From positions 183,170 to 247,169 of the forward strand of contig NZ_WELI01000011.1 of NCBI RefSeq assembly GCF_009184635.1: 64,000 nt of DNA, in the 5' to 3' direction. The DNA comes from Rudanella paleaurantiibacter. GTDB lineage: Bacteria; Bacteroidota; Bacteroidia; Cytophagales; Spirosomataceae. The position numbers and the translations under genes are program-made. The notes under the pieces were generated by a model that saw only the letters and a list, made by a program, of their open reading frames with translations, made no database searches and had not been told where the DNA came from. Positions 36,801 to 44,693 of the stretch are shown here, in pieces; within the stretch, counting starts at the first letter, position 1; each line of letters begins with the position of its first letter.

Positions 36801-39800
36801 ATACCGGGGCGGGCATCGTGGTCATGCCAACCCAGCCGACTCAGACCTACTCAGCCACCTGTACCACCGGCCCGGCTTGCTTCACTTCGGCCTCAATTGT
36901 GGTGAATACCGAGGCACCCGCTAATCTGGTTGTCACTTCGGCAACGGTTTGTTACGGTACGTCGGCAACGTTAACAGCCGCCGGATGCGCCGGTACAATT
37001 AGTTGGAGTAACGGAACTTCGGGCTCTACCCTGGTAACGCCTACGTTAACCCAGACTACCAGCTATACCGCGACCTGTACCACAGCGACCTCTACCACCT
37101 TTGCGGTGGGTACAGTGACCGTACTACCCCAACCTGTATTGAACCTCTCGGCCAGCTCAACACTGGTGACGGTAGGCAGCAGCGTGACACTCACCGCCCA
37201 GGATTGCGCCGGTACAGTTGCGTGGAGCAACGGTGGCACCGGGGCGGGCATTGTCGTAACCCCTACACAGCCAACCCAGACCTATTCGGCAACCTGCACG
37301 ACCGGTCCGGCTTGCTTCACTTCGGCTTCAATTGTGGTGAATACCGAGGCACCAGCTAATCTGGTTGTTACCTCGGCTACCGTTTGTTACGGTACGTCAG
37401 CCACACTCACGGCTGCCGGGTGCGCAGGCACCATCAGCTGGAGCAATGGCACTACGAGCTCTACGCTAGTAACACCTACGTTAACGCAGACCACCAGCTA
37501 CACAGCCACCTGTACCACAGCGACCTCTACCACCTTTGCGGTGGGTACAGTGACCGTACTACCTCAGCCGGTATTGAACCTGAGCGCCAGCTCAACACTG
37601 GTGACGGTAGGCAGCAGCGTGACACTCACCGCCCAGGATTGCGTAGGCACGGTGAACTGGAGCAACGGTAGCACGGGTGCCAGCATCGTGGTCATGCCAA
37701 CCCAGCCGACTCAGACGTACTCGGCGACCTGTACCACCGGCCCGGCTTGCTTCACTTCGACTTCGATTACGGTGAATACCGAAACGCCTGCTAATCTGGT
37801 TGTCACTTCGGCCACCGTTTGCTACGGCACCTCGGCCACACTCACGGCCGCTGGATGCGCCGGTACAATTAGTTGGAGTAACGGCAATGCGGGCAGCACC
37901 CTGGTCACTCCGGCTCTAACGCAGACCACCAGCTACACAGCGACCTGTACGACGGCCACCTCTACCACCTTCGCGGTGGGTACTGTGACCGTACTACCTC
38001 AGCCGGTGCTCAACCTTAGCGCCAGCTCAACACTGGTAACGGTAGGCAACAGCGTGACCTTGACCGCGCAGAATTGCGCTGGTACCGTTGGGTGGAGCAA
38101 CGGTGGCACCGGGGCCAGCATTGTCGTAACCCCCACACAGCCAACCCAGACCTATTCGGCAACCTGTACGACCGGTCCGGCTTGCTTCACTTCGGCTTCA
38201 ATTGTGGTGAATACCGAGGCATCCGCTAATCTGATCGTTACCTCGGCCACCGTTTGTTACGGCACCTCGGCAACGTTGACAGCCGCTGGATGTACAGGCA
38301 CCCTAGCCTGGAGCAACGGAACTTCGGGGAGCACGCTGGTCACTCCTGCACTGACCCAGACTACCAGCTATACGGCTACCTGTACCACCGCGACCTCTAC
38401 CACCTTTGCGGTGGGTACTGTGACCGTGCTACCCCAACCTGTATTGAACCTCTCGGCCAGCTCAACACTGGTGACGGTAGGCAGCAGCGTAACACTCACC
38501 GCGCAGGATTGCGTAGGCACAGTGAACTGGAGCAATGGTGGCACCGGGGCGGGCATTGTCGTAACCCCAACCCAGCCGACCCAGACTTACTCGGCGACCT
38601 GTACCACGGGGCCGACTTGTTTCACTTCGGCTTCGATTACGGTCAATACTCAGGAGCCCTGCTCGGTTAGCCTCGTGGTGACGCACGGTACCTGCCAGTC
38701 GGCAACCAACACCTTCTCCGCAACGGCCACCCTCACCGTCACCAACCTCCTGCTGCCACAGTCGGCCACCATCGCCATCGGGGGGACAACTGGAGTCTTC
38801 GCCTTGTCTGCGCTCACCACCAATACCGTCTACCTAACCGTCGATAACCTCCCCGCTAATGGGGCCTCCATGATGGCTACTGCCCGGCTCTCGGCACCCG
38901 AGTGCGCGTCCGCCGAGGCCGCCTTCGACGCACCCAACAGCTGCGCCGGTACACCCAATCTGGTCCTCACCAAGGCCGTCAGCACATCGGCCGCCCAGTT
39001 TGGCGATGTCATCTCCTACACCATCACCCTGACCAATACCGGACCCGTGGCCGCTACGAGCGTCGTGGTCAACGATGCCGCGTCTCCCGGCATCGCCATC
39101 GTACCCGGCTCACTCACCGTCTCGGCGGGTAGCTTTACCCCCTCGCTCACCGGCGGCAGCTGGGCCATTGCCTCCCTGCCCGCCAACGCCACGGCCACAC
39201 TCGTCTACAGCGTCAGCGTCGATACCGAAGGGGTCATCTACAACACGGCCTCTATTCCCGGTAACGACAATCAGGTCTGCACCACTGTCCCGTACCGCGT
39301 GTGTAAAGGCCAGCCCTTTGCTTACAAGCTCGATGCACCCGCCGGGTTCAGTCGTTACCAGTGGTATCTGACCGCACCCGGAGCCACCACGGCCACTCTG
39401 GTTGCCGACGGCACGCTCAATTCCTTCACAGCCACCCTGCCCGGTGCCTATCAGGTGGTCATCGACGAAGGCGTGAACGGTCAGTGTCCCCAGAGCGGCT
39501 GCTGCCCCATTGTGATCGAGGAGGTGGAAGTGCCCCTGTTTACGGTGCTTACCCAAAACCCCACCTGTGTGGGCTCGGAGCCGCAGGCCAACGGTCAGCT
39601 GACGATCACGGGCCTGACCGACACCCGCCGGTACACGTATCAGTACTCGGTGGGTACGAGCTTTGACGCGGTCACGGCGGTACCTGCCGCAGCGACGAGC
39701 ATCCCGGCCAACGGGGTAATTGGGACGGGCCTGGTGGCTAACAATTACACGGTGCGGCTCACCGACCGGCAGACGGGTTGTTTCCGGGATGTGACTGTGG

Positions 39801-39871
39801 CACTCGTGGCCAACTGTACCTGCCCAACCGATATTTGCGTACCTGTCACGATTAAGAAAATCGTTCGCTAA
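33896..39871 (+). CDS. Large secreted adhesin-like repeat protein
   Basis: A 1991-residue exported protein. Signal peptide to about residue 36 (GLVSAQ). Then an SdrD_B-like domain (38-140, GTVFRDFNADGVY), a roughly 480-residue propeller-like part, a second SdrD_B domain (IGNRVWRDLDNDGVQDANEP) and an Ig-like part. Residues 874-1599 are five 145-residue repeats, each with two halves built on an Ala/Gln-x-x-CxGxxxWSNG core. A DUF11 domain (about 1690-1800) and a C-terminal module ending CTCPTDICVPVTIKKIVR follow. No T9SS type-A tail is seen. It probably serves surface adhesion. The DNA repeats invite length variation. Confidence 0.88.
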   Translation: MKKIYGSLTSKDLLVRQTFSWLLICLFGVIPGLVSAQTISGTVFRDFNADGVYTAIPTSGTYAYGEPGVSGVTVTAYASNGTSFSTTTNASGSYTLTVGSNNPFRVEFTGLLTGDYESRRGTQNATSVQFVTGGTAGVNFGVNYPQNFCQTSPNLAVACFVSGDPLASGSTSAAEDAIVLVPYDIPDASTTKPSPLAIASEVGSVWGSAVQRSTQKMFSAAFLKRHVGLGRLGLGGIYVTTLSGPTSTTFVDIENLGVNLGQSTLGARGLPATATNSSIDANAFNLVGKVGLGSMALSDDESKLYVVDLFNRRLIRLDIGNPAKATVTAADMLTIALPTTTCTDGVARPFAIKVYRGKVYVGIVCTGENNIATSPTNLRASVFEMDEATLTFNNTAVLSFPLDYTKGYIHFTQQTLGNEWSPWVSNFSSLFLGGSSTAGIRIGRAQPMLSSIDFTDRGDMVLGLMDRGGHQLGYQQRSTDATDTQLYNGYIGGDVLMARRTSTGWTLESNGSLPATSTLPAFTGTGVGNLQGPGGGEFYALDRYPEIGTPTHEETFQGGLAVIPGKGEVVVTAMDPLTVWSGGFNWFNTNNGADEKRYEVSLTVGTGANPITYGKANGLGIISAVCAPAPIQIGNRVWRDLDNDGVQDANEPALPGVVVNLKGPGLPTAGVSVTTNASGEYYFANTSGTAATGYAFSLTGLTQGGSYSLTFPQSTSANTLVLSPKANTATGINADAIDTDANGQGLITFTLGQAGQNNFSYDVAYVVDPCALTATATPSTCDPVTNRYSISGTISLTNTTGGTATITDGTRSTTVSIAASATSVAYSLTGLTSGTGSHTVTVSLPNCDTATITYNAPASCTVAATVSVNSATICYGSSTTLTASGCLGTVSWSNGTTATTLATPVLTQTTTYTVTCTTPSASTSAIATVTVLPQPVLNLSASSTLVTVGSSVTLTATGCIGPVSWSNGNTGAGIVVMPTQPTQTYSATCTTGPACFTSASIVVNTEAPANLVVTSATVCYGTSATLTAAGCAGTISWSNGTSGSTLVTPTLTQTTSYTATCTTATSTTFAVGTVTVLPQPVLNLSASSTLVTVGSSVTLTAQDCAGTVAWSNGGTGAGIVVTPTQPTQTYSATCTTGPACFTSASIVVNTEAPANLVVTSATVCYGTSATLTAAGCAGTISWSNGTTSSTLVTPTLTQTTSYTATCTTATSTTFAVGTVTVLPQPVLNLSASSTLVTVGSSVTLTAQDCVGTVNWSNGSTGASIVVMPTQPTQTYSATCTTGPACFTSTSITVNTETPANLVVTSATVCYGTSATLTAAGCAGTISWSNGNAGSTLVTPALTQTTSYTATCTTATSTTFAVGTVTVLPQPVLNLSASSTLVTVGNSVTLTAQNCAGTVGWSNGGTGASIVVTPTQPTQTYSATCTTGPACFTSASIVVNTEASANLIVTSATVCYGTSATLTAAGCTGTLAWSNGTSGSTLVTPALTQTTSYTATCTTATSTTFAVGTVTVLPQPVLNLSASSTLVTVGSSVTLTAQDCVGTVNWSNGGTGAGIVVTPTQPTQTYSATCTTGPTCFTSASITVNTQEPCSVSLVVTHGTCQSATNTFSATATLTVTNLLLPQSATIAIGGTTGVFALSALTTNTVYLTVDNLPANGASMMATARLSAPECASAEAAFDAPNSCAGTPNLVLTKAVSTSAAQFGDVISYTITLTNTGPVAATSVVVNDAASPGIAIVPGSLTVSAGSFTPSLTGGSWAIASLPANATATLVYSVSVDTEGVIYNTASIPGNDNQVCTTVPYRVCKGQPFAYKLDAPAGFSRYQWYLTAPGATTATLVADGTLNSFTATLPGAYQVVIDEGVNGQCPQSGCCPIVIEEVEVPLFTVLTQNPTCVGSEPQANGQLTITGLTDTRRYTYQYSVGTSFDAVTAVPAAATSIPANGVIGTGLVANNYTVRLTDRQTGCFRDVTVALVANCTCPTDICVPVTIKKIVR
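36516..38690 (+). repeat. Five tandem 435-bp repeats
   Basis: The marker GTTACGG or GCTACGG recurs at 36516, 36951, 37386, 37821 and 38256, exactly 435 bases apart each time, giving a 145-codon unit in frame. Units two to five are nearly identical at the DNA level, and the first is more diverged. Each unit contains two related Ig-like halves. Confidence 0.93.
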
Positions 39872-39879
39872 TACACGTA

Positions 39880-39917
39880 CTGAGGTAGCCCGACGGGCTA
39901 CCTCAGCAACCTTTTAT
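39880..39917 (+). terminator. Hairpin terminator after the adhesin gene
   Basis: CTGAGGTAGCCC (39880-39891) pairs perfectly with GGGCTACCTCAG (39895-39906) around a 3-base loop, then CAACCTTTTATT. It ends 10 bases before the next gene starts. Confidence 0.8.
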
Positions 39918-39927
39918 TCTACACATC

Positions 39928-40350
39928 ATGGATACTGAAAAAATAGCGCAACTGATACAATCGTACCTAACGCTTCGGGCACGGGTGCTGTCCAGCTTAC
40001 AGGATAAAAGCCTGAACAAAAAAGAATTGATCCAAACGGTGGCTCTATCACCGGTCCAGTATGCGAACCGAAAAGAAAAGGTAAGTAATTGGACCATCGA
40101 CGAGACGATCTCACTGGCAGAGCGGCTTGGTTTGGGAAGCAAAGCTGCGTCGGACATCAAACGGCTTAGCTCTCTGCTTCAGTTTTTACCCGAACAAACC
40201 AGCCGGGGCCTTTTGCGGCAGGCAGGTCTGGACCGGAAAAAGATGGTGTTGCGGCAGCGCAATTATAACCTGTGGAAAGCTGACGAACTTCATCGGCTGG
40301 CCATGGTCTGTTCTATGGGTGGCTCCATGCAGGCTACGAAGCGGACTTAG
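39928..40350 (+). CDS. Small protein with probable N-terminal helix-turn-helix
   Basis: A 140-residue cytoplasmic protein. Residues 30-75 (LNKKELIQTVALSPVQYANR, then WTIDETISLAERLGL) have the layout of an XRE/phage-type helix-turn-helix with a recognition helix starting at LSPVQYANR, but identity is weak. The rest is basic. It directly follows the adhesin gene after a terminator and is followed by its own terminator. A regulator of the adhesin is possible but not shown. Confidence 0.62.
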   Translation: MDTEKIAQLIQSYLTLRARVLSSLQDKSLNKKELIQTVALSPVQYANRKEKVSNWTIDETISLAERLGLGSKAASDIKRLSSLLQFLPEQTSRGLLRQAGLDRKKMVLRQRNYNLWKADELHRLAMVCSMGGSMQATKRT

Positions 40351-40375
40351 CAGGACGCCTAAACGTACCGGCATC

Positions 40376-40411
40376 AAAAGCGGCACTGTTGCTCTCGACA
40401 GTGCCGCTTTT
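40376..40411 (+). terminator. Rho-independent terminator
   Basis: AAAAGCGGCACTGT (40376-40389) pairs perfectly with ACAGTGCCGCTTTT (40398-40411), with an 8-base loop. A and T tracts on both sides would let it act in either direction. Confidence 0.9.
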
Positions 40412-40470
40412 GTATGTACCACTTAGAACAGACAGCAAGGCTATTTAACGTGAATTATGCATAATGGCTG

Positions 40471-40552
40471 ACGCAAGGGCCTTCGACAGGCTCAGGCTGA
40501 CTGGGGGCTCTCAAGACGAATGTCAGCCTGAGCCTGTCGAAGGCCCTTGCGT
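40471..40552. repeat. Palindromic element with 31-bp perfect arms (CTTCGACAGGCTCAGG type)
   Basis: The left arm 40471-40501 starts ACGCAAGGGCCTTCGACAGG and the right arm 40522-40552 is its exact complement, with a 20-base loop. The core CTTCGACAGGCTCAGG is a dispersed palindrome I know from many bacterial genomes. It has no T-run and is unlikely to be a simple terminator. Confidence 0.9.
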
Positions 40553-40740
40553 AGCAACTACTTGTAGGACAAGGGCTGTACATCACGTTATTTAAGGGAG
40601 TTCTTACCGTATTGGGTTCATTTACGTCCTCCCTTAGCGGCTTGAGGGCTCTTTACAACTCGTCCCGGTTTTTTGACAATTGATACGTAAAGTTGCGCAG
40701 ACGAGTGTAGTTTGGCACACAACCAACCGGGTAGCTACGT

Positions 40741-41868
40741 ATGTTTACGGGCAAACCTCAGCGTATGAATCGGATGATTTCAGATAGATGGCTCCGGTGG
40801 GGCGGCATTAGCCTGGTTACCCTCTTTGCCCTCCTTACCGAACCGTTGGTTAGGGAGCCACTCACCCGTACCCATCTGATTCTGTTAGTTACCAAAGTGG
40901 TAGCCATTACGTTGCACTGGTACCTCAACCGAGCCATTATCATTCACTTCCGGCTGCGAAGTACGTTCCCATTTGGCAAACCCTCGCTCCGGGCCGTTAC
41001 CCTGCTGGCCTGTACCCTCGGAACGGCGGTACTCGCCTGGGTCATTAACCTCTGGCGGCACATCGTCACCACCGGCACCCCGGCGGGCTATGATGGCAAA
41101 GCCGTTGCGTTGCAGGTTCACATCGACAAAATTATTCTGACCGCCAGCCCCTTTGGTTTCGATCTGTTTCGTTCGTTTCTGATTGCGGCTTTTTTCCTGA
41201 TTCTCTACGAACTATACTTTTACAATCGGGATTCGTCGGTGTACAAAACACAGCTGGAGCAACTGGAACGCGAACGCGAGCGCCTACAAATGGTGAATCT
41301 GCAAAGTCAGCTGGAAGTGCTTAAGCAGCAGGTGAATCCGCATTTTCTGTTCAACGCGCTTAATTCGCTGTCGGCGCTGATCAGTGAAGACCCCGAGAAA
41401 GCCGAGGTGTTCGTAGACAAACTCAGCAGCGTGTACCGATATGTACTGCGCAGCGGCACCGAACAAAACCTGACTACACTGGCCGCCGAACTCCAGTTCA
41501 TTGACGGCTACTACCACCTCCTGCAAACCCGCTATGGGAGCGGCCTCACCCTTAGTGTTGCCATTCCAGAGTCAGCCAAAAATCTTCAACTTCCGCCCCT
41601 GACCTTGCAATTACTGGTCGAAAATGCCGTGAAGCATAATGTGGTGTCAGTGAAACGGCCGTTGCACATTCAGATTCAGACCGATCAGTTAGGCTGGCTT
41701 ATTGTGCAAAATAACCTGCAACATAAAGCGACACGAGCTCTCTCAAACGGGGTGGGTCTCAGCAACATCGTGGCCAAATACCAGATGCTCAACCTCCCGC
41801 AGCCGGTTGTCTCGGCCTCCGACTCTACCTTTGAGATTCGGTTGCCGCTGAGCCCTTCCGCCAATTAA
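40741..41868 (+). CDS. LytS-type sensor histidine kinase (orphan)
   Basis: A 375-residue membrane protein with three to four helices in the first 165 residues, a coiled-coil (LEQLERERERLQMVNLQSQL) and a His_kinase domain carrying the conserved QVNPHFLFNALNSLSALI motif, with the phospho-acceptor His in NPHFLFN. A degenerate HATPase follows (VENAVKHNVV, GVGLSNIVAKYQML). Start could be 40741 or the ATG at 40765. Kinases of this type normally sit next to a LytTR response regulator; none is adjacent here. Confidence 0.9.
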   Translation: MFTGKPQRMNRMISDRWLRWGGISLVTLFALLTEPLVREPLTRTHLILLVTKVVAITLHWYLNRAIIIHFRLRSTFPFGKPSLRAVTLLACTLGTAVLAWVINLWRHIVTTGTPAGYDGKAVALQVHIDKIILTASPFGFDLFRSFLIAAFFLILYELYFYNRDSSVYKTQLEQLERERERLQMVNLQSQLEVLKQQVNPHFLFNALNSLSALISEDPEKAEVFVDKLSSVYRYVLRSGTEQNLTTLAAELQFIDGYYHLLQTRYGSGLTLSVAIPESAKNLQLPPLTLQLLVENAVKHNVVSVKRPLHIQIQTDQLGWLIVQNNLQHKATRALSNGVGLSNIVAKYQMLNLPQPVVSASDSTFEIRLPLSPSAN

Positions 41869-41876
41869 CCGAGCCA

Positions 41877-42299
41877 TCAGCTTCCCCGATACGTCGAGTA
41901 CCCGTAGGGCGACAGGGTGATGGGAATATGGTAATGGTCAGATCCCTTTATCTCAAACACAACCTCGATAAACGGGTAAAAACTGGCGACCCCATTTTTC
42001 CTGAAGTATTCGTCCACCAAAAACGTTAGCTTGTACGTGCCCCCATTCTCGGCTTTAGCGGGCAGGAAATCCGAGATTCGGCCATTCCGGTCGGTCGCTT
42101 TTTCGTCGACGCGCACCCACTGTTTACTTTGCGGGTTAAGCCGTTCCAACCGAATGGTAACATCGCTGGCAGGTTGTCCTTTCGACACATCCAGAATATG
42201 ACTCGACAACTGATGGGCAGACGCTTGCCCGAAACTCTGCGTTGACACAAACAGGCTCGTTGACACGGCCATCATGAAAAGAATGAGGTAATTTTTCAT
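41877..42299 (-). CDS. Secreted 5-hydroxyisourate hydrolase (transthyretin-like)
   Basis: A 140-residue protein that hydrolyses 5-hydroxyisourate in urate breakdown. A signal peptide is present (to about residue 25, STQSFGQA), so it acts in the periplasm. Family marks are SSHILDVSKGQPASDV at the mature N-terminus, the central RI(S)DFL strand, HYHIPITLSPYGYSTYRGS at the end (the YRGS signature and catalytic His/Arg). It is convergent with the kinase gene, only 8 bases apart. No urate oxidase is nearby. Confidence 0.92.
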   Translation of the reverse strand: MKNYLILFMMAVSTSLFVSTQSFGQASAHQLSSHILDVSKGQPASDVTIRLERLNPQSKQWVRVDEKATDRNGRISDFLPAKAENGGTYKLTFLVDEYFRKNGVASFYPFIEVVFEIKGSDHYHIPITLSPYGYSTYRGS

Positions 42300-42618
42300 T
42301 GTACGGATAGATGTTGAAAGATCAACAGTCCGTCTGACGGGGTTGTTAGCGGTTTAACATTTATTAGGAATACCCTGCAACTTACCCCCTTGATTTCCAT
42401 TCTTCTCCCTTTACACATCAATGGAAGCTGACGTTCTTACGTTTTTTGCCCGGCATATCCCACCAATTGATGCAGAGAAGAAAGTTGCTTTTTCGGTAGT
42501 TCATCTATCCGTGCAAACCTGCCTAATCCGCGGTATTCGCGTACCAACCTGCTCTGATAAAATGGACCGCCGATGATGCCGATGAAGCGGATAGCTGCGA
42601 ATTGGGTACTTTTGCCTC
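42300..42618. other. Intergenic region with a gene remnant
   Basis: A 319-base stretch between the hydroxyisourate hydrolase and the flavin amine oxidase. It carries the Crp/Fnr-like remnant at 42421-42576. TACTTTTG (42607-42614), a TAnnTTTG match, sits only 5 bases before the ATG at 42619, too close for a usual leader. Confidence 0.5.
42421..42576 (+). pseudogene. Remnant of a Crp/Fnr-family regulator (N-terminal end)
   Basis: A 51-codon open frame starting MEADVLTFFARHIPPIDAEK and continuing to a stop at 42574. The beginning resembles the first helix of Bacteroidota Crp/Fnr proteins (x-FFxRHIPxxxEE), but sequence after about residue 30 does not continue into the beta-roll. Most likely a truncated fragment. 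The resemblance is short. Confidence 0.4.
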
Positions 42619-43695
42619 ATGGAATCGACGAAAAGTGTCATTATTGTGGGCGGTGGTCTCAGCGGTTTGTGCCTGGCCTATTTGCTCAAAAAACAGAACG
42701 TACCCGTAACTATCTTCGAAGCCTCGGACCGGTTGGGAGGCCGAATTCACACGGTCGAAGGCCCCCAGTCGACACCCCTGGAGCTGGGGGCTACCTGGTT
42801 CTCCGACCGGCACCCTACCCTGCTCAAACTGATTGACGAGCTGGGCCTGACCCCGTTTCCGCAGTTTTCGGAGGGCGTCACGCTTTTCCAGACCAAATCA
42901 TTTGAGCCTCCGCAACGGTTCTTCGTACCAGCTTCGGAGTCGCCCTCTTTTCGCCTGACGGGGGGCACCAGTGCGCTCATACAGGCTATGGTGAAACAGC
43001 TCGACCCACAATCCATTCACTTGAATAATGCGGTAACAACTATTCAGGAAGACGGTCCGGGCGTAGTGGTTGAAACCGCCGATGGACGAACGTACGCTGC
43101 CGATGCCGTGGCCCTGTGCTTGCCCCCGCAACTGACCGGTGCGCGGGTGGAAATAACACCCCCATTGCCTCCCGACACAATGGCCCTGTTGCCCACGGTT
43201 CAGACCTGGATGGCCGGGTCGATTAAGTTTGTGCTCGAGTACAACCGTCCATTCTGGCGTACTGAAGGGTATTCGGGCATGCTCTACAGCCATGCGGGCA
43301 TTGTGGTGGAGATGTACGATCATACCTCAGCCGATGGGCAACGGTTTGGCTTTACCGGGTTTCTGAACAGTGGCGCAGCCGCGTACAGTCCAGAGCTTCG
43401 GCAGGAACTGGTGCTACGGCAACTCGGCGACCTGTTTGGTTCGGAGGCTCTTCAGCCCAGCGCCTATTTCGACAAAGTATGGAACGATGAATGGATCGTA
43501 TCGGGATCACCGCGTTTCAACCGGCCGCATCAGAACAACGGACACCCCCTGCTTCAGCAGTCGTACCTGAACGGAAAACTGTTTTTGGGTGGCACCGAAA
43601 CGGCTACCGAGTCGCCCGGCTATATGGAAGGGGCAATTAGTTCAGCCCGTAGGCTGGCGTCGACCCTATCCGAACTCGCAAAAGTTGATGGGTAA
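42619..43695 (+). CDS. Flavin-containing amine oxidase family protein
   Basis: A 358-residue FAD enzyme. The FAD-binding start is VIIVGGGLSGLCLAYLLKKQ, followed by EASDRLGGRIHT (the GG-doublet motif) and a C-terminal FAD segment (LFLGGTETATESPGYMEGAI). Members oxidise amines or related substrates; it is shorter than typical monoamine oxidases (about 450-500), so the substrate domain is reduced. Substrate unknown. The gene stands alone. Confidence 0.9.
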   Translation: MESTKSVIIVGGGLSGLCLAYLLKKQNVPVTIFEASDRLGGRIHTVEGPQSTPLELGATWFSDRHPTLLKLIDELGLTPFPQFSEGVTLFQTKSFEPPQRFFVPASESPSFRLTGGTSALIQAMVKQLDPQSIHLNNAVTTIQEDGPGVVVETADGRTYAADAVALCLPPQLTGARVEITPPLPPDTMALLPTVQTWMAGSIKFVLEYNRPFWRTEGYSGMLYSHAGIVVEMYDHTSADGQRFGFTGFLNSGAAAYSPELRQELVLRQLGDLFGSEALQPSAYFDKVWNDEWIVSGSPRFNRPHQNNGHPLLQQSYLNGKLFLGGTETATESPGYMEGAISSARRLASTLSELAKVDG

Positions 43696-43743
43696 TTGAC
43701 AATACGCCATGCAGCTCATTCAGGATAGGAAAATGTGGAGTTA

Positions 43744-43799
43744 CACGTTGCTGTTCACCTGCTCAGGATTTTTATCCTAAACAGGTGAACAGCAACGTG
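43744..43799. terminator. Nested long hairpin between convergent genes
   Basis: CACGTTGCTGTTCACCTG (43744-43761) pairs perfectly over 18 bp with 43782-43799, and an inner hairpin AGGAT/ATCCT (43765-43778) closes the loop. It sits between two convergent genes and could stop transcripts from both, although no T-run follows. Confidence 0.6.
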
Positions 43800-43834
43800 C
43801 AGACAAGCGTAGACGGGTGCGGTTTAGGCAAAAT

Positions 43835-44671
43835 TTACCGGATTCGGGTTGCCAAAAGTGGTACGCAGGTAGTCCTACAACCACAAATTGTGATACTCAA
43901 GCCGGATGAAACTGCCAAACAACTGGCACCCACCTGGGCGAGCGTATTGACTCCGTTTGCCACGAGGTTGCTAATCGTGTTATCGTCGGGGTACGTGAGT
44001 GCATATGCTTGATAGGTACCCGCCTGTAAGAGGTTGCTATCGAAACTGGGCGTAGACGAAACCACGATCAATTTTCCCGCCGAATTGGTCAATACATAAC
44101 TCGTCTTAACTCCGCTTCCCACGCTCCCCCCATTACTTTGCAGAGTTATTATATCTCCAATCTGATAATCACAGGGGGTGGTTGGTAACGGGCACGTTTT
44201 GAAAACCAGCGCATTCGACCAGTCGAAACAGGGGGCTGACACCACACTCAGCGATTGCCCGGCCGATAGGTTCGTTATGGCCCCCTCATACACGATTGAC
44301 AACGCCATGTAGGTCGCCGTGTTGTTAAGACCACTGAAGCTTGGCGATGTGCTGACTTGTAGAATGGTACCCTGATTATCCGCTAACACATACCGGGTGG
44401 AGACACCGTTGCCCGTACTCCCGCCCGACGCGGCCAATGTCACAGTACTGCTGTTGAAATCGCAACTGTTAACCGACAACGGACACCCGTACACGTTGAC
44501 GGGGGTCCCCGCTGGTGTACCAGGGCATAGATCGTTGGCATCATCGACCCCATCGGAGTCGCTATCCCCAGCTATTATGTGTGGTTGAGCGGCCATCGAC
44601 GCTGTTATTCCGGGCGTAGTGAGCCAAAACCCCAGCATCCATAGCAACACAATACTGCGTTTCATAAACAT
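43835..44671 (-). CDS. Secreted protein with thrombospondin type 3 and two CDY domains
   Basis: A 278-residue exported protein; signal peptide (MFMKRSIVLLWMLGFWLTTP; an alternative start is the ATG at 44665). After it comes one calcium-binding TSP3-type motif (DSDSDGVDDANDLCPGTP), then two copies of an approximately 90-residue domain beginning CDF or CDY and ending in a C-P pair. The same domain heads the giant protein at 45328-53676. The end GCRTTCVPLLATRIR resembles the C-terminal tails of the adhesin and its fragment. Last gene of the minus-strand repeat-protein operon. Confidence 0.8.
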   Translation of the reverse strand: MFMKRSIVLLWMLGFWLTTPGITASMAAQPHIIAGDSDSDGVDDANDLCPGTPAGTPVNVYGCPLSVNSCDFNSSTVTLAASGGSTGNGVSTRYVLADNQGTILQVSTSPSFSGLNNTATYMALSIVYEGAITNLSAGQSLSVVSAPCFDWSNALVFKTCPLPTTPCDYQIGDIITLQSNGGSVGSGVKTSYVLTNSAGKLIVVSSTPSFDSNLLQAGTYQAYALTYPDDNTISNLVANGVNTLAQVGASCLAVSSGLSITICGCRTTCVPLLATRIR

Positions 44672-44693
44672 ATTGGTTCTGATGGTTCTGGAA

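Larger units (their letters stand above)
40351..40740. other. Gene-free stretch with terminator and palindromic element
   Basis: A 390-base region between the small HTH-like gene and the LytS-type kinase. It holds a terminator (40376-40411) and a 31-bp-arm palindrome (40471-40552). Beyond 40560 there is a run that should hold the kinase promoter; TTTTTTGACAAT at 40669 and TAGTTTGG at 40708 are the only hints, with poor spacing. Confidence 0.55.

Noticed and set aside
36516..38690. Regular spacing suggesting a CRISPR-like array
   Set aside because: The repeat is 435 bp, in frame, and codes for Ig-like protein domains; there are no short repeats with unique spacers or cas genes.
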